A DNA stretch of 64,000 nucleotides, taken from NCBI GenBank assembly GCA_004194705.1, contig SADC01000865.1, positions 225,653 through 289,652 on the forward strand. The letters are read 5' to 3'. Source of the DNA: Ditylenchus dipsaci. Taxonomy: Eukaryota; Nematoda; Chromadorea; Rhabditida; Anguinidae. Positions 41,371 to 52,490 of this stretch are shown piece after piece. The notes beneath the pieces were generated by a model that worked only from the letters and a program-made list of their open reading frames with translations, had not been told where the DNA came from and made no database searches. Numbering within the stretch: position 1 is the first letter of the stretch; every line of letters begins with the position of its first letter. The position numbers and the translations under genes were made by a program.

Positions 41371-43928
41371 CTGTCGAAGTGTGAGCATTAGGCTTGGCAG
41401 TAGGATTGGAATTAGGCTTGATCTTCAGGGGTCCAGCGGGATTCGGGATCGGGATTTAAAAAACTTTAAAAACGGGAATCCCGTCGGGATTCGGGATTTC
41501 TCGTCGATAACTGTAGAGTTGACAATTTTAGGATTTCTCGTATATCATACGAAATTTTTTACAGTTATCAACCTACAGTTATCTTTATATTTTTTAATTT
41601 TAACTCTAGAGTGGTAAAACTCCAAATAGGTACACATTATTACTGGGTGCCACGACTAGGTACAAATACGACTGGGTACAGGACCTTTCAAAAATTATGG
41701 AAATTAAAAGGATTTTTTACTATTTATATTGTGCTTTTGCGCATGGCAGGCCAGTAAATCTTAAAACAGACTCAAACGTGTTTTCCAGAATACAAAAAAA
41801 TTATAAATCGATCCTAAACCTAAAATTACGGGCGGCGGTGAATTCATCCTCTGGTAAATTCATCCTCTAATTTTATCTTGACAGGAACTTAATTTTGTTT
41901 TGACAGAAGATGAACATGGCTATGTGAGTCCTAACTGGTTCCTGCTGGGAGGAGCTGATCTTTGATGACCTAAATCACGGCTTCATCGGGGACTCCCAAT
42001 TGCTCAGTATGGCTGGTAATTTCCTGGTGGCTGCCGCGGCTCCAATTTTCTCTCCTGCTTTGATTTTCTTGTATGCAATTTTCTGAGTCCAGATTGGACT
42101 TAGAATAATTTATCGTGGCCCCAATGTATTACCCATACTTATGCTTTTCGTGTGAGTGTCTCGGCACTTAGAATATTTTGTTAGATTTCCCATTACTTAG
42201 TATTTCTGTGGGACCATGACTAGAATTAATTGTATGTGTTTGTATTTTTCTAAGTCCAATTTGGACTTAGAATATTTTTGTTGTTCCACACTTGTGTTTT
42301 TTGGTCCTATATATTTTGTTGCCCATATACTTGTAGCCTTACGGGACCTTTTATATATTTTTGCCTTGCATATACTTAAAATAGTGTGCGTGCCATATAA
42401 TGTTTTAATACCCCTGTTGAACTGTCTTTGTGATCCCCTTTTGTACCACTATCGTACTTATAACATATGCATTTATTTTTGGTTGTCGGGTTTAATTACC
42501 CAAGTTTGAAGTTCTTCCAATAAAATTTGTGGTCTTTATTCCTAGAAGTCCCTAGGAGCAGAGTATTGAGTATTCCGGTGGCTCGTGTTTCACCGAAGGC
42601 CTAAGCCACTTGCGCCACAGGCAATCGACGCCTCAAAGAGGATCCACCAGTAAACAACAGACTGGACGAAAATTGACTTGAAGTGAGAAAGTATAGCCCC
42701 ACCCTATCCCGAAGAGAATACCGGGTAAGGAAGGATCCAGCTCAAGAGTGGATCAAGTATTTGCTAGTCCTCCCCGTGCGTGGACCGAAGCATCACCTCC
42801 GCTTCCCCACTGCGCACGCTGATCGACAAGAGGGACCCGCAAACCCGATTGTTCACTCACCGTTGCTAACTGATCCCTCCCGAGGGGGGGGGGGGTTTTG
42901 GGTCACTTTTCAAACAAATCCGAGTATGGGGGAACTAAAGAAGTGCTCCTAATGTATATAACATGTATAAGGTTGTCGACAAGACATGTCGAAAATATTC
43001 GACTCCATATGTCGATAACCCTTCATATGTATATAACACAAGAACGGTTGGTTGGGATTTTTATTTATTCTAAGTTAGAATTTCACGCTGAACACGATGG
43101 CGCAACTTATTTTTTAATTTTAGCTTTAAAATTGTCAAAAACGTGACACTTCACACCATCAAAGATTTTATTTCTGGATATCCTTGTTTTTGTTAAAACG
43201 TGGTTTGGCGCCATTTTGAAAGAAAAAACTAATGTTCAGCCGATTTACTCTAGCCGGGAACCAGCTGTTCCATATATGAGACAACACCCTGGCGCACTAT
43301 CCTATATATGGGACACCCAAATACGGCTCTTTCAAGTCAAATTTTGATGTTTATGGAATCTAAACAAGTAAATTATCATACAAGGATATTTAATGGCATT
43401 TAAATATTCTAAAAGTGATTATGTAACCGAAAAATGGGCGAAAATATCATATATATATAGACGCAGTTGGAGAACGGCAACAAAACAGAGACTGTTCACA
43501 TAATTTTTTTTAAACTTCGTGGCATAAGTTTCTCGGCTACTATTTGGTAGGTCAAACTTATTTTTCTGATTATTATAGAAAAAGTTATGACCATTAACAT
43601 GAAAGCGTCGATCACTAGTCAAAATGAAGGAAAATCTAAGGAAAATGACTGTCTAGCCAGATAAATAATAGCTTTTATCAAGAAAATATCGATGAAAAGA
43701 TAACATCTATTGCACCATTCAAAAGCTCTTCGATTTCTCTACAAAATTACACATTTTTTTAAGAAAAATGCGAGGCTGAGAAAAAGACGCTTGAGTTCAA
43801 AAAAGTGAAAAACCGCCCTTTTAGCTTTTTTTGTCTTCTCTAAATTCTACTGTCCGCTTCTCAGCCCTGTATATTTAAAAAGAACAGTCAACATGTCATT
43901 TTGTAAAAAAATTGAAAAGCATTTAGTT
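41371..43928. other. Repeat-derived intergenic DNA
   Basis: GGGATTCGGGATCGGGATTT-type words (41,430-41,500), paired CAATTTGGACTTAGAATA words (42,090-42,280), a tRNA-like A box on the minus strand near 42,600 (GTGGCGCAAGTGGCTTAGGC), and a short inverted element around 42,968-43,023 (AAGGTTGTCGACAAGAC / TATGTCGATAACCCTT). No gene was recognised. Confidence 0.35.
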
Positions 43929-44281
43929 CAGGGATGATATATGTACTTTTTAAAAAGATTTGTACTTTTTTTGGAGAAATGTACTTTTTTGTACTTTTTC
44001 TTTTCGAATAGGCGCCGAAAATGTAAGAAAACATTCGAATTTTTAAAAAATTCGCCTGCTGCACAGTTTTTAATTCGAATTTTGCTGAGCCTAAAAGGCT
44101 TTTAGGTCCTGCCTGATTCTTTTCCCACTTTTCGGAGTTGGCGAGATATTTCTCTGAGAACTGCAGGCTGAATCCTGCGTATTGCTGTCTCCAGCTGCCT
44201 TATGATTTTCTACTTTGATATCAATAGTTCGAAAAGTGTGATCAACTAAATTTCTAAATAGAAAAAGCTGCAATCTAAATA

Positions 44282-44547
44282 TTAGGTTGTTCGGAAAGTT
44301 CGCGGAATTTCGTAACGGTCCCCGTTGTGTTTTTATTGTTTTGGTTTTCGATTTTTTTGCAACGTTGTTGCTTTAAAACCGTTTTGATTTGATCGATTTC
44401 ATATGGATGAAAATCTTATTCGACATAAAAAAACAACAAAAAGAAACGGTTTAAATGCAACAGAATTGCAAGAAAACTCGAAAACCAAAACGCTGAAAAC
44501 ACAATAGGGATCATTACAAAATTCCGCGAACTTTCCGAACAACCTAA
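44282..44547. mobile_element. Mariner-like MITE nested in the hAT-like element
   Basis: Ends of 34 bp starting TTAGGTTGTTCGGAAAGTTC are inverted with one mismatch and flanked by TA. This terminal word is typical of mariner-family elements. The interior is short and non-coding. Confidence 0.8.
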
Positions 44548-44551
44548 TATT

Positions 44552-44780
44552 AGGGCGTGTCGAAAAATCCGTACTGATTTAATTACAAGCACTATTTGTG
44601 GCACTACGTTTTTTGGATTTTCATCAATTTATCAAAAGTTTACCACTCATTTTGCAGCTCAAAATCTTGGCTACAAAATGAGTGGTAAACTTTAAAAAAA
44701 ATTATGAAAAATCTAAGGTAAAAACACAATACCACAAACATCGCTTGTGAAAAAAACGGCCCGAACTTTTGACACGACCT
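44552..44780. mobile_element. Second inverted-repeat element nested in the hAT-like element
   Basis: AGGGCGTGTCGAAAAATCCG at the left and CGAACTTTTGACACGACCT at the right are inverted with several mismatches. A long hairpin (TTTACCACTCATTTTG ... CAAAATGAGTGGTAAA) lies in the middle. It directly follows the mariner-like MITE. Confidence 0.55.
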
Positions 44781-45227
44781 TATGGTGCGGAAAAGATACA
44801 AAATACCAAAAGTCATCCAAAAATTTTGTATGAGTTAATTTAGATTTCATATGTCTATAGTAACAGAAATATGATTGAATTGTTTTATTTGTTTGAAAAG
44901 TGTTATGTGTTTCATTGGTGTAGAAATAAAAAGTTTGAAGGCGCTTTATTGAGTTTCGGGAATTGTACTTTTTTTTGGCCCCAAAATCTTTTTTTTTGGA
45001 AAATGTACTTTTTTTCAAAATTTTGAGATATCATCCCTGATTTAGTTAGTGCAATAGATGTTATCTTTTCATCGATATTTTCTTGAGAAAAGCTATTTTC
45101 TAAGCTATTTTAAAGTAACTACTTTTTTCGCATGAAAAAACTTTTTTAGCCGTTTTGAATGCTATGGTAGAGAAACCTATGCATTAAAGTTTCAAAAACA
45201 AGCATAACTGCAAAAAATGGGGTGCGT

Positions 45228-48200
45228 CTATTCGTGAATTTGTCTTGTCAGTCGTAAAAGAGCTCTATCTCTTATTTCTATGATATTTTTCTTTAAAAAT
45301 TTCAAAAGTTCAATTTTACTTAAAGTAGGAAGCTCGGAAGTAGTGCCTTGAGCTTGATCATGTGGAATAGGCTGAGAAATAGTAACCTGAGTCTGGTTAC
45401 CTTAAAAAGACCAAAAAAATTTCAAATTTTTAAACTTATCACTTAAAAGACTGTTTTTACTAATGCGAGCGTTTTTGTTATCCTAAACGAGATATGGAAA
45501 AATTTTATATGAAAAAGTGGTCTTACGATGGAACCTTTACGAGTTGTTCGTATGAATAGGACAGTTTCGGGTTGTTTTTTTATTTGATTGTATTTTTTAT
45601 ATAGGAGAACAGCTTTGTGCTGCTCAAACACCTATTTGGCGCAGAATTCAACGAGCTTTCAAATACAAATTTACTCGGGTTAGTGACCGTATATAACATG
45701 AAAAATATGATCATTTTTCGAAAATTATTTCAAATAAAAAATTTAGTTTTTTTTATAATCATCGAGAAAGTAAATTTAGGCCAGTTAACGTTAAAACCAA
45801 CTTAAAGTTGTGTTCCAAGTTACAAGAAACATGAAAATACAGAACGCCATAAAAGGCGCGAATTTGAAATAAACTGGAAAAAGCATAGGCACCAAAAAAT
45901 TTGTGATCGCTTTACTACCGTCTTTTATGACTTTCTGTCTTTTTTGGGTCCAAAATGATACGCACTTTGTGCGCTTTATGCTACAGTCAAAAGCTGAAAA
46001 AACGATGATATCAACAATTTTTCAATGCTTTTAAAAAATAACTGAATTTTTGATTTCACAGATTTTTTAAAAGTGCTAATATTTTTCATGTTATACGGCC
46101 ACTTACCGAAGTGACCTTGTATTCATTTAGAAGCTCGTTAAATGCTGCACCATATAGGCGTTTCAGCTGCTCAAAATTGTTTTTGTGTAAAAGAATACAA
46201 TCAAACAACTGAAACGACCCGAAACTGTGCGATTTCAGGTTTCAAAGTTCCATCGTAACAGCACTTTTCAGATAACTTTTTTCTCCTATCTCGTGAACTA
46301 AAACTTATAAGCCAAAACTGACTTTTTGGTTCAAATCGACTTGTTTATTTGTACTTTTGTAAACAAATTAATATGTTTCAAAGATTTGGGAAAGACACAT
46401 CTGAAAGCCAAAAAGCAGAGCTACATAACGAAATAAAATTCTGCTCGAAAGGTTGAAAAAATTAGCGAGAACCAAACCTTCGAAGTTGTGGTACCATTTT
46501 AGTACCCGTCTGCACAAAATTGGTAAAGCGTTGATATTTCTATGACTTACTCTGTTTTTTCAATAACTCTTTTCTTATTTCCCTTTGATTGTTTATCATC
46601 GTTGTTAGATCTTGATTGGTTTCAACTTAATTTTTTATTTACATTTTTTGCTTTTTATATTTTTCATCTATGTTACATTCAAATTCTATATGGTCAAATA
46701 AGCTATGTCCTACAAGATGGCATTAATAGAAATTCGAGCTCAAGTTTACAGTTTGGGCGATTTCCTTGTAAGTCTTAGTCCGTGAACACCTAATACTAAG
46801 ACTCGAAAATGCGACTGAGACCAAGGATGTGTTCATGGAGCGAAAATAGTCTCAGTCTGAGTCGTAGTCCGTGAAAAAGCCATTACTAGGATCCCAACTT
46901 GGAAACTTATTTCAAAAACTTTTTTCAGGCATCCAGAGTCAATTTCAAGTGATTTCAGCCTCCGTTTCTTCTGCACCCCTGAAGAGAAGCAGAGGACTTG
47001 AAAGGTAAAGATAACTCACCAAGACATATATACCATAATACCATAATTATATGGCCTTAATTGACCGTAGAATACCTTATTATACAACGGTTTACATTGG
47101 TTTCGCAGGGTGAAAAGTCAATTTTCGGTTCATTTTTTGAACAAAATGCCCTTCCGCAGACTAAAACATGCTTTATTGTTTTAGAGTCTGAAGTAACTGC
47201 AAAAATTGGTAAAGCACGTTGTTGGAAAAACCTCTTAAAAGCCGTTGCCACCTGTTTTGAATTGTCCCCCAATTAAAATTTTTTGCCTAATCATTCAACT
47301 TCTGTACGAATTTTTTAGCTTGGCTTCTAACGAAACAAGGCCTAGAATTTAATTTTAGGTGTAGTATTGTTAGAAACAAAGTTAACAACCAAGCCGCCTG
47401 CGACCCCGAAGGGGGCGCAGGCGGCTTGGTTGCTTAAAGATGCGCGCACAGACTTGCCTTAGACATAATTCCGAGCAAGACTCTTGGTCAAGATCGCATT
47501 TCGAGAGTCTTTTTGCCCAGTTCCAGCAAGAAAAATGTGATGAATCAGCCAAAAATGACCCTAAAATACCTTAAAATGACCATCTACCGCTGAGGGATGG
47601 GAGGCAGTTTTTTTGTCTAAGTTCAAATTTTTTATTTTCAAAGTGTTTAGATATGTTTCTATTTTGTGTTGGTAGAGAAAAATGAGTTCCGAGGGTGATT
47701 TTGGGTCACTTTTCGAAAAATCCGAGTATGGGGGAGGAGTATAAAAGTTATTTATTTTTCGAAAAAAACTTCTAAATGCGAGGAAGGCGGACTGTGAGAC
47801 CATTCTGGTGCAGAATTTTATCACAAATCTGAATCAAAGCTTGGTTTGCTCGAAAACAGCATTTTAATGCGCACAAAATCCAGTTTTGAAAAAAAGCTTT
47901 AAATTGTTTAAATTCAATTTTTTGCCCATATAGGGTCGTTTAATTAATTTAGACTCGGGCAGTGTTTTCATAACTAACACTAACTATGTTAGTCTTAGGC
48001 TAACACTAACCTAACTCTAACACTAACACTTTAAACTAACCCTACACTAACATGTTAGTGTTAGTGTAAGGTTAAGTGTTAGCCTAACGTTAGGTTAGTG
48101 TTAGGCGTTAGTGTTAGTTATGAAAACACTGGACCGGCATGAAGTTGTGCACCAGAATAAGCTGATCTCACAGTCTCTCTCTTTTTCGTGTTAGAGAAAT

Positions 48201-51200
48201 GTTTTTGTCACCATTTCCATTTTCGACTAAAATTTGAGCAAAATCACGTGTTTTTGACCGAATTTTTGCTTATTCATAAAGAAACAGCGGTATTTAATAA
48301 TTCACGCAATTTTTTCAGGCGAATGTTGCCTGCTCTATCAAATAAATACGATAATCAAAAATACTAACGTTATCTACATCTTCACAAAGCATCTCTAACT
48401 GTTTCTGTGTGACTGTTTGGGCTAGTTTTATATATTTGGATTTCTTTTTTAGATTCAGTTCTAAATTTTCTAACTGACTTATTTTTTGCAAAAAAACCAG
48501 TGGTAACTAACTTTTTCTGGCAATATTTTCACATTCTCTATTGAAATGACAAACACCTGTTTATTGACTCTTGTTCTAGATTTTCAATGCTGAGATCTTT
48601 AATACCTTAAAAACAGTAGCTGTTTAATAAGAAATTTTCCGAAAAAATTTCGGAAAGGTATCGAAAATTTGGCACTTATGCGTTGGGCCCCCCTAAACTT
48701 TCGAAAAAAATAACCCCAAAATACCTTCTAAACTGTTTTTTTTTCTGTTCATACGATAAAAAAAGCATTTCTGATCAGTTTCTAATCAAAAAAACTAACT
48801 ATTTTTTCACAAAAAATTGACTTAAAGTCGTCAAAGGTAGATGGTCTTTTTAGGGTATTTTGGTAATTTTTAGGCTCAGGAATTTAGGCTTAGGCCAGGG
48901 TAGGCCAGCGTATGTTAGGACGGGCTCAATAATGCTTTTCAAACACTAAAGAAGAAAGAAAACATGTTTGAGTCCGTCCTAACATACGCTGGCCTACCCT
49001 TTCCTAAAGCCTAAGCTTAATATAATTTGACCAAAGATTAGTCAAAAATACCATGAAAAGACAATGGTACCTTAGACGACTTTAAGTCAATTTTTTCTGA
49101 AAAAGAGTTCGTTTTATTAATCAGAAACTGATTAGAAATGTTTCTTTTATCGTATTGAACAGAAAAACACCAGTTTAGAAGGTGTTTCTGGGTTACTTTT
49201 CGAAAATTTAGAGGGGGGGGGGGCCAACGGCAAAAGTTCCAAAATTTTTGCTGAAAAATGGTTAAAAGTTGTAAAAAATAGTTTTTGAAATTTTGAAGGG
49301 AAAAAATTCCAAAAAACAACAGGGGAACTAAAGAAACTTTTTGAGAAATTTCGTTTATCACAAAAGTTCCTTATATTAAAAAGTCACTTTCTACGCATTT
49401 CAAATTTTTCACGTCAGTAACGCTTTAGTGAAATCTTGGTGTTATTTTTAACAATGAAACCTTACTAATGTTAAGCACATCATTATCCAGAACTTTAAAC
49501 AATTTTCTAATTTTTTTGTGTAGTTCATTTTGTTTTTCTCGAAAAGCAGCTAACATAATATTTTTTATGGATTTATTTTTTTTACACTTACTTTTATCTT
49601 CTGGCGTCTCAAAAGGAAATATGCTGCCGTAGATTGACTTGATATATGACAAAAATTTTGTTTCCAGCTGTCTGACATTGTCTCAAATTTATTTTTTTAT
49701 AGTATATTTAACAGTTTTTATTGTTGTATGAGTTTTTTTTCAACATAAGTTTAGTTTATTAGATATACAGTCAAACCTCGATAATCCGCCACCCCATGGG
49801 ACCGATCCGAGGGTGGCGGATTATCGAGGTGGGGTTTAGCGAGGGTGAACTTTGTCGAGTTTCTCTGACGGCCAACCAAATCGGCTTATCGGCGTCGCGG
49901 TTTAGCGAGGTTTGACTGTAGTATATTTTAAGAAGCATGTTTGTCGCCGATGAGAATACATTTTGAAAGGCAGACTTTAGCGAAATTCAAACAAGAATTA
50001 AAAAAAAATTCCATGCCCTTTAACACGGGAAAGGCTAACTGCAACGTTTATGTATGTAGACCTAACATTTTATTTGCGTCGATCAAAGATGCTTAAAGAA
50101 GTCATTTGGAAAAAATTATTTGGCTTTCTTTCACTTTTTCAATCCTATATTTTTTGAAGTATTATTTTGTTAAAAATAGCTTGCCCTCTTGTTAACTATC
50201 AACCAAACTCAACCAATAATCAACGATATCAAATAATCATAATGAGCAAGGAAATACCAATCTACCGTATTTCCTCTAATAGAAGCCCCCTCCTATTATA
50301 AGCCCCCCTCTAATATAAGCCCCCTCTGGAGGTCATCCAAATATAAAAGCCCCCCTCTAATATAAGCCCCCCCCCCTCTAGTGGGTATCCTGAAAATATA
50401 AGCCCCCTTTTTATATAAACCCCTTAATCAAATATTTTTTAGATAAACAGGTGCTGCTAAACGTGGTAAAAGATACAAAGAGTGCCTTTATGTATTTGCC
50501 TATCACATCTTTCGAAGTGGATCGCTGGAATACTTGTGAATGAGTGAATTTCAAAGCAAAAACTACATCGAGTGCTATTTTAGCGGGCATTTTGTTGGTT
50601 TAAAAAATTGCTTTACGCAGTAATCATCGGCAGAAAATCAGCAACAAACGATACAAAGTGACGTCGGTTTACGTTTGAGGAACAAGAAAATAAGTCGGCA
50701 GCATAGGTCAGATAAAAAGAAGGCATAACGATATTTCGCAGAAAATTATCTTAATTTCGCAGCAAATTTTTGTCTCGCTTTTTTATTTTTGATTTTCTAA
50801 CCTTTTTTTGAAAATTACAGGGTGAGTCGAGAAATTCGAACACTTTTAATAAGCCATAACCTTTGTCTAGGACAAATTCCGAAATTCTGTAAACGCAGAA
50901 CGACTCAATTTTTTATAGGAATTTCTTTGATATATAATGTGAAAAACACAATTTTCGCTTGATCCCCCCATGTGGTTTGGCCTTGGCCATCCAGAGGCTA
51001 TTCTCAGACATTCGGCAAAGTTATTACTCTAAATGAGAATTTAGCTACATAATGGTGTCAATACTTTCAGAAAAAGTATATGTAAACTAATAGAAAAGGT
51101 AAAACAAAATTCGCTGAAAAATTAAGATATGCTGCGAAATTCCAATACGCCCAAAATAAATTTAGGTAGAACGCCTCCGAGAGAAACAGTGGGTAAACTA

Positions 51201-52490
51201 TGAATATAGAATAAGTGCTTTTGATGTTTAAACGCTGTTTCAACAATGTTATGTGGAAAATTAGAAGCGATCAGAGGGTGGCGTAAAAAAATTATGACTA
51301 AAAATTTTTTCCGCGCCTTCGGCGCGGCGAGTTCAAAAAATAAAGGCCCCCCTCTAATACAAGCCCCCCTCTAATATAAGCCCCCCCTGGAGGCCATCCA
51401 TAAAATAGAAGCCCGGGGCTTCTAATAGAGGAAATACGGTATTTTTAATACTTCTGCTGTTTCCGCCCTAGGGTTTTAAATAAACTTACTTAGACCTTCT
51501 CTTGTTTTTCTGATTAAAGCCAAATCTATCTCGGCATCACTATTCGTCTGAGCTAAAAAAATTAATTTATTTTTTTGTCCCGAGCGGAATTCAAAATTAG
51601 ACAGCAAATTAAAAGGTTTAAACGAATTTACTGCTCCCGCATGGATAACAACTTTAAAAGAAGAACCGATTACGAAACGCCCCGCAGGACGAAACGTCTG
51701 TGCCTCCTTCCTCTGCTATCGAATTATCAATTTGGGAAGGAAAAGATTTTTGACGACAATGCCATTCAACCGCTCACTCTAGGCCTATTTTTGTTGATCG
51801 AGATAGCAAAATAGCTAAAATTATTAAACCTAAAACTGAATTTCAGCGCTTTGTCTTTTTGCTTGACTGTTTCTGAAAGTCACCATGAGTCAATTCGACG
51901 CCTTGTTATAAACTTTATCAGGGCTTCCTATTAAAAATTGACCGAATCTCATTAGCAGAAGCAATTTTGAGGGGCTTTTATGCGCCATCTTGTTCAACAC
52001 GGAATTTAGGACAAGACGCGCACTTTAGCACACTCCGCCGTTCTAGTGTTGAGCCCTCTGAAATAAGCACACGAATACTGATGATATCATAGCTTGATTA
52101 CCAAACAGCCTAGAAGTCATGAAATATTTGAATTGGCGCGTATAATTTTAGCGTTGTACGTTTCCTCTTTTTTCTCATTTGGGACAAAAAGGAGGAAACG
52201 TATAGGCACCTTTTTCATTAGCCTCAGCCTTGAATAATTGTTAGTAATACATACATTGGAAAAAATCCAAATTCTATTTTAGTTGGCCAAATCTACTTTA
52301 TTTCAAAATTTTGAGTTACGTACCCTGACTATAGTGTATTTTTAAAGCTTATAAACTTACGAAGTTCTGCAACGGGAAGTTCTGTTTCTCTTTCTTGTAA
52401 TCTTCTTATTTCGCTTTGGTTCAACGATTCTAATTTTACAGTTTTTATATAAGAATATAATGTTTTAGAAAAAAGAACCTTACTTAACAT
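45228..52490 (-). CDS. Unrecognised coiled-coil protein, 9 exons
   Basis: Exons (descending): 52490-52484, 52429-52361, 51552-51490, 49681-49592, 49549-49466, 48605-48557, 48477-48369, 46208-46107, 45392-45228. Phases close over 738 nt to give about 245 residues ending TRQIHE and TAG. The predicted protein is mostly helical and charged: LNQSEIRRLQERETELP, TNSDAEIDLALIRKTREGL, YIKSIYGSIFPFETPEDK, a coiled-coil stretch with LENLELNLKKKSKYI, then NNFEQLKRLYGAAFNELLNE. No signal peptide or membrane helix was seen. I cannot name the family. TNSDA and a following FPFETP-like word faintly recall kinetochore coiled-coil proteins such as CENP-K, too weakly to assign. The 7-nt first exon (ATGTTAA) is the weakest part, so the true start may be elsewhere. 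The intron between 49,592 and 49,549 is only 42 nt. Confidence 0.6.
45440..46300. repeat. Inverted duplication containing a copy of a coding exon
   Basis: Plus-strand 45,440-45,800 is an inverted, diverged copy of about 45,990-46,300. Shared words: TTACGATGGAAC, CAGTTTCGGGT, TTTGATTGTAT, and GACCGTATATAACATGAAAAATAT versus GGCCGTATAACATGAAAAATAT. The minus arm contains the intact exon 46,208-46,107 of the coiled-coil gene. In the plus arm the same exon is frameshifted (LLKHLFGAEFNEL), so it is a dead copy. Confidence 0.65.
47386..47432. repeat. GC-rich perfect hairpin
   Basis: CAACCAAGCCGCCTGCG pairs with CGCAGGCGGCTTGGTTG across a 13-nt spacer that itself can pair (CCCC...GGGG). A 17-bp GC stem in AT-rich intron DNA is exceptional here. 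Confidence 0.75.
47961..48131. mobile_element. MITE with CAGTGTTTTCATAAC ends and TAACACTAAC foldback
   Basis: GCAGTGTTTTCATAACTAAC at the left and GTTAGTTATGAAAACACTG at the right are inverted. The interior is built of TAACACTAAC units and their inverses. The CAGTG end is hAT-like, but no 8-bp flank duplication was found. Confidence 0.6.
48680..49230. mobile_element. Inverted-repeat element with a second MITE at its centre
   Basis: About 48,680-48,860 and 49,035-49,230 are inverted copies (TTGACTTAAAGTCGTCAAAGG left, CGACTTTAAGTCAA right; GATCAGTTTCTAATCA left, TCAGAAACTGATTAGA right). Between them lies a TGCCTTGG-family interior pair (GCCAGCGTATGTTAGGACGG and its inverse). It is in an intron of the coiled-coil gene. 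Confidence 0.55.
49768..49918. mobile_element. Tigger-like MITE, inner block AATCCGCCACC
   Basis: CAGTCAAACCTCGATAATCC and the inverse end TTTAGCGAGGTTTGACTG, with TA flanks. It is nearly the same as the copy at 58,356, including the interior words ATGGGACCGATCC and TCTCTGACGGCCAACCAAAT. This implies recent mobility or conversion between the two. Confidence 0.8.
50263..51441. mobile_element. Large TACCGTATT-family element, inner block GAAGCCCC
   Basis: TACCGTATTTCCTCTAATAG at the left, CTAATAGAGGAAATACGGTA at the right. Many tandem TATAAGCCCCCCTCTAA units follow the left end and precede the right end. The interior contains a repeat end (TACAGGGTGAGTCGAG, 50,817) but no recognisable gene. It lies in the coiled-coil gene's intron between 51,489 and 49,682. 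Confidence 0.75.

Larger units (their letters stand above)
43929..45039. mobile_element. hAT-like non-autonomous element with 8-bp target duplication
   Basis: The ends CAGGGATGATAT and ATATCATCCCTG are perfect inverses, flanked on both sides by ATTTAGTT (43,921-43,928 and 45,040-45,047), an exact 8-bp duplication as hAT transposases make. Each arm carries repeated TGTACTTTTT words. No transposase is present. Two smaller inverted-repeat elements are nested in it. Confidence 0.85.
46209..48368. other. Intron of the coiled-coil gene, repeat-filled
   Basis: It holds a GC hairpin (47,386-47,432), a sequence family with TTTTGGGTCACTTTTCGAAAAATCCGAGTA (split here for length; about 47,699-47,728, also 42,893), a dispersed TTAGACATAATTCCGAG word (47,459, also 40,723) and a TAACACTAAC foldback (47,960-48,131). 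No additional exon is needed for frame. Confidence 0.4.

Noticed and set aside
48010..48120. Telomere-like repeat
   Set aside because: TAACACTAAC units are not a standard telomere motif, and they form the arms of an inverted-repeat element.
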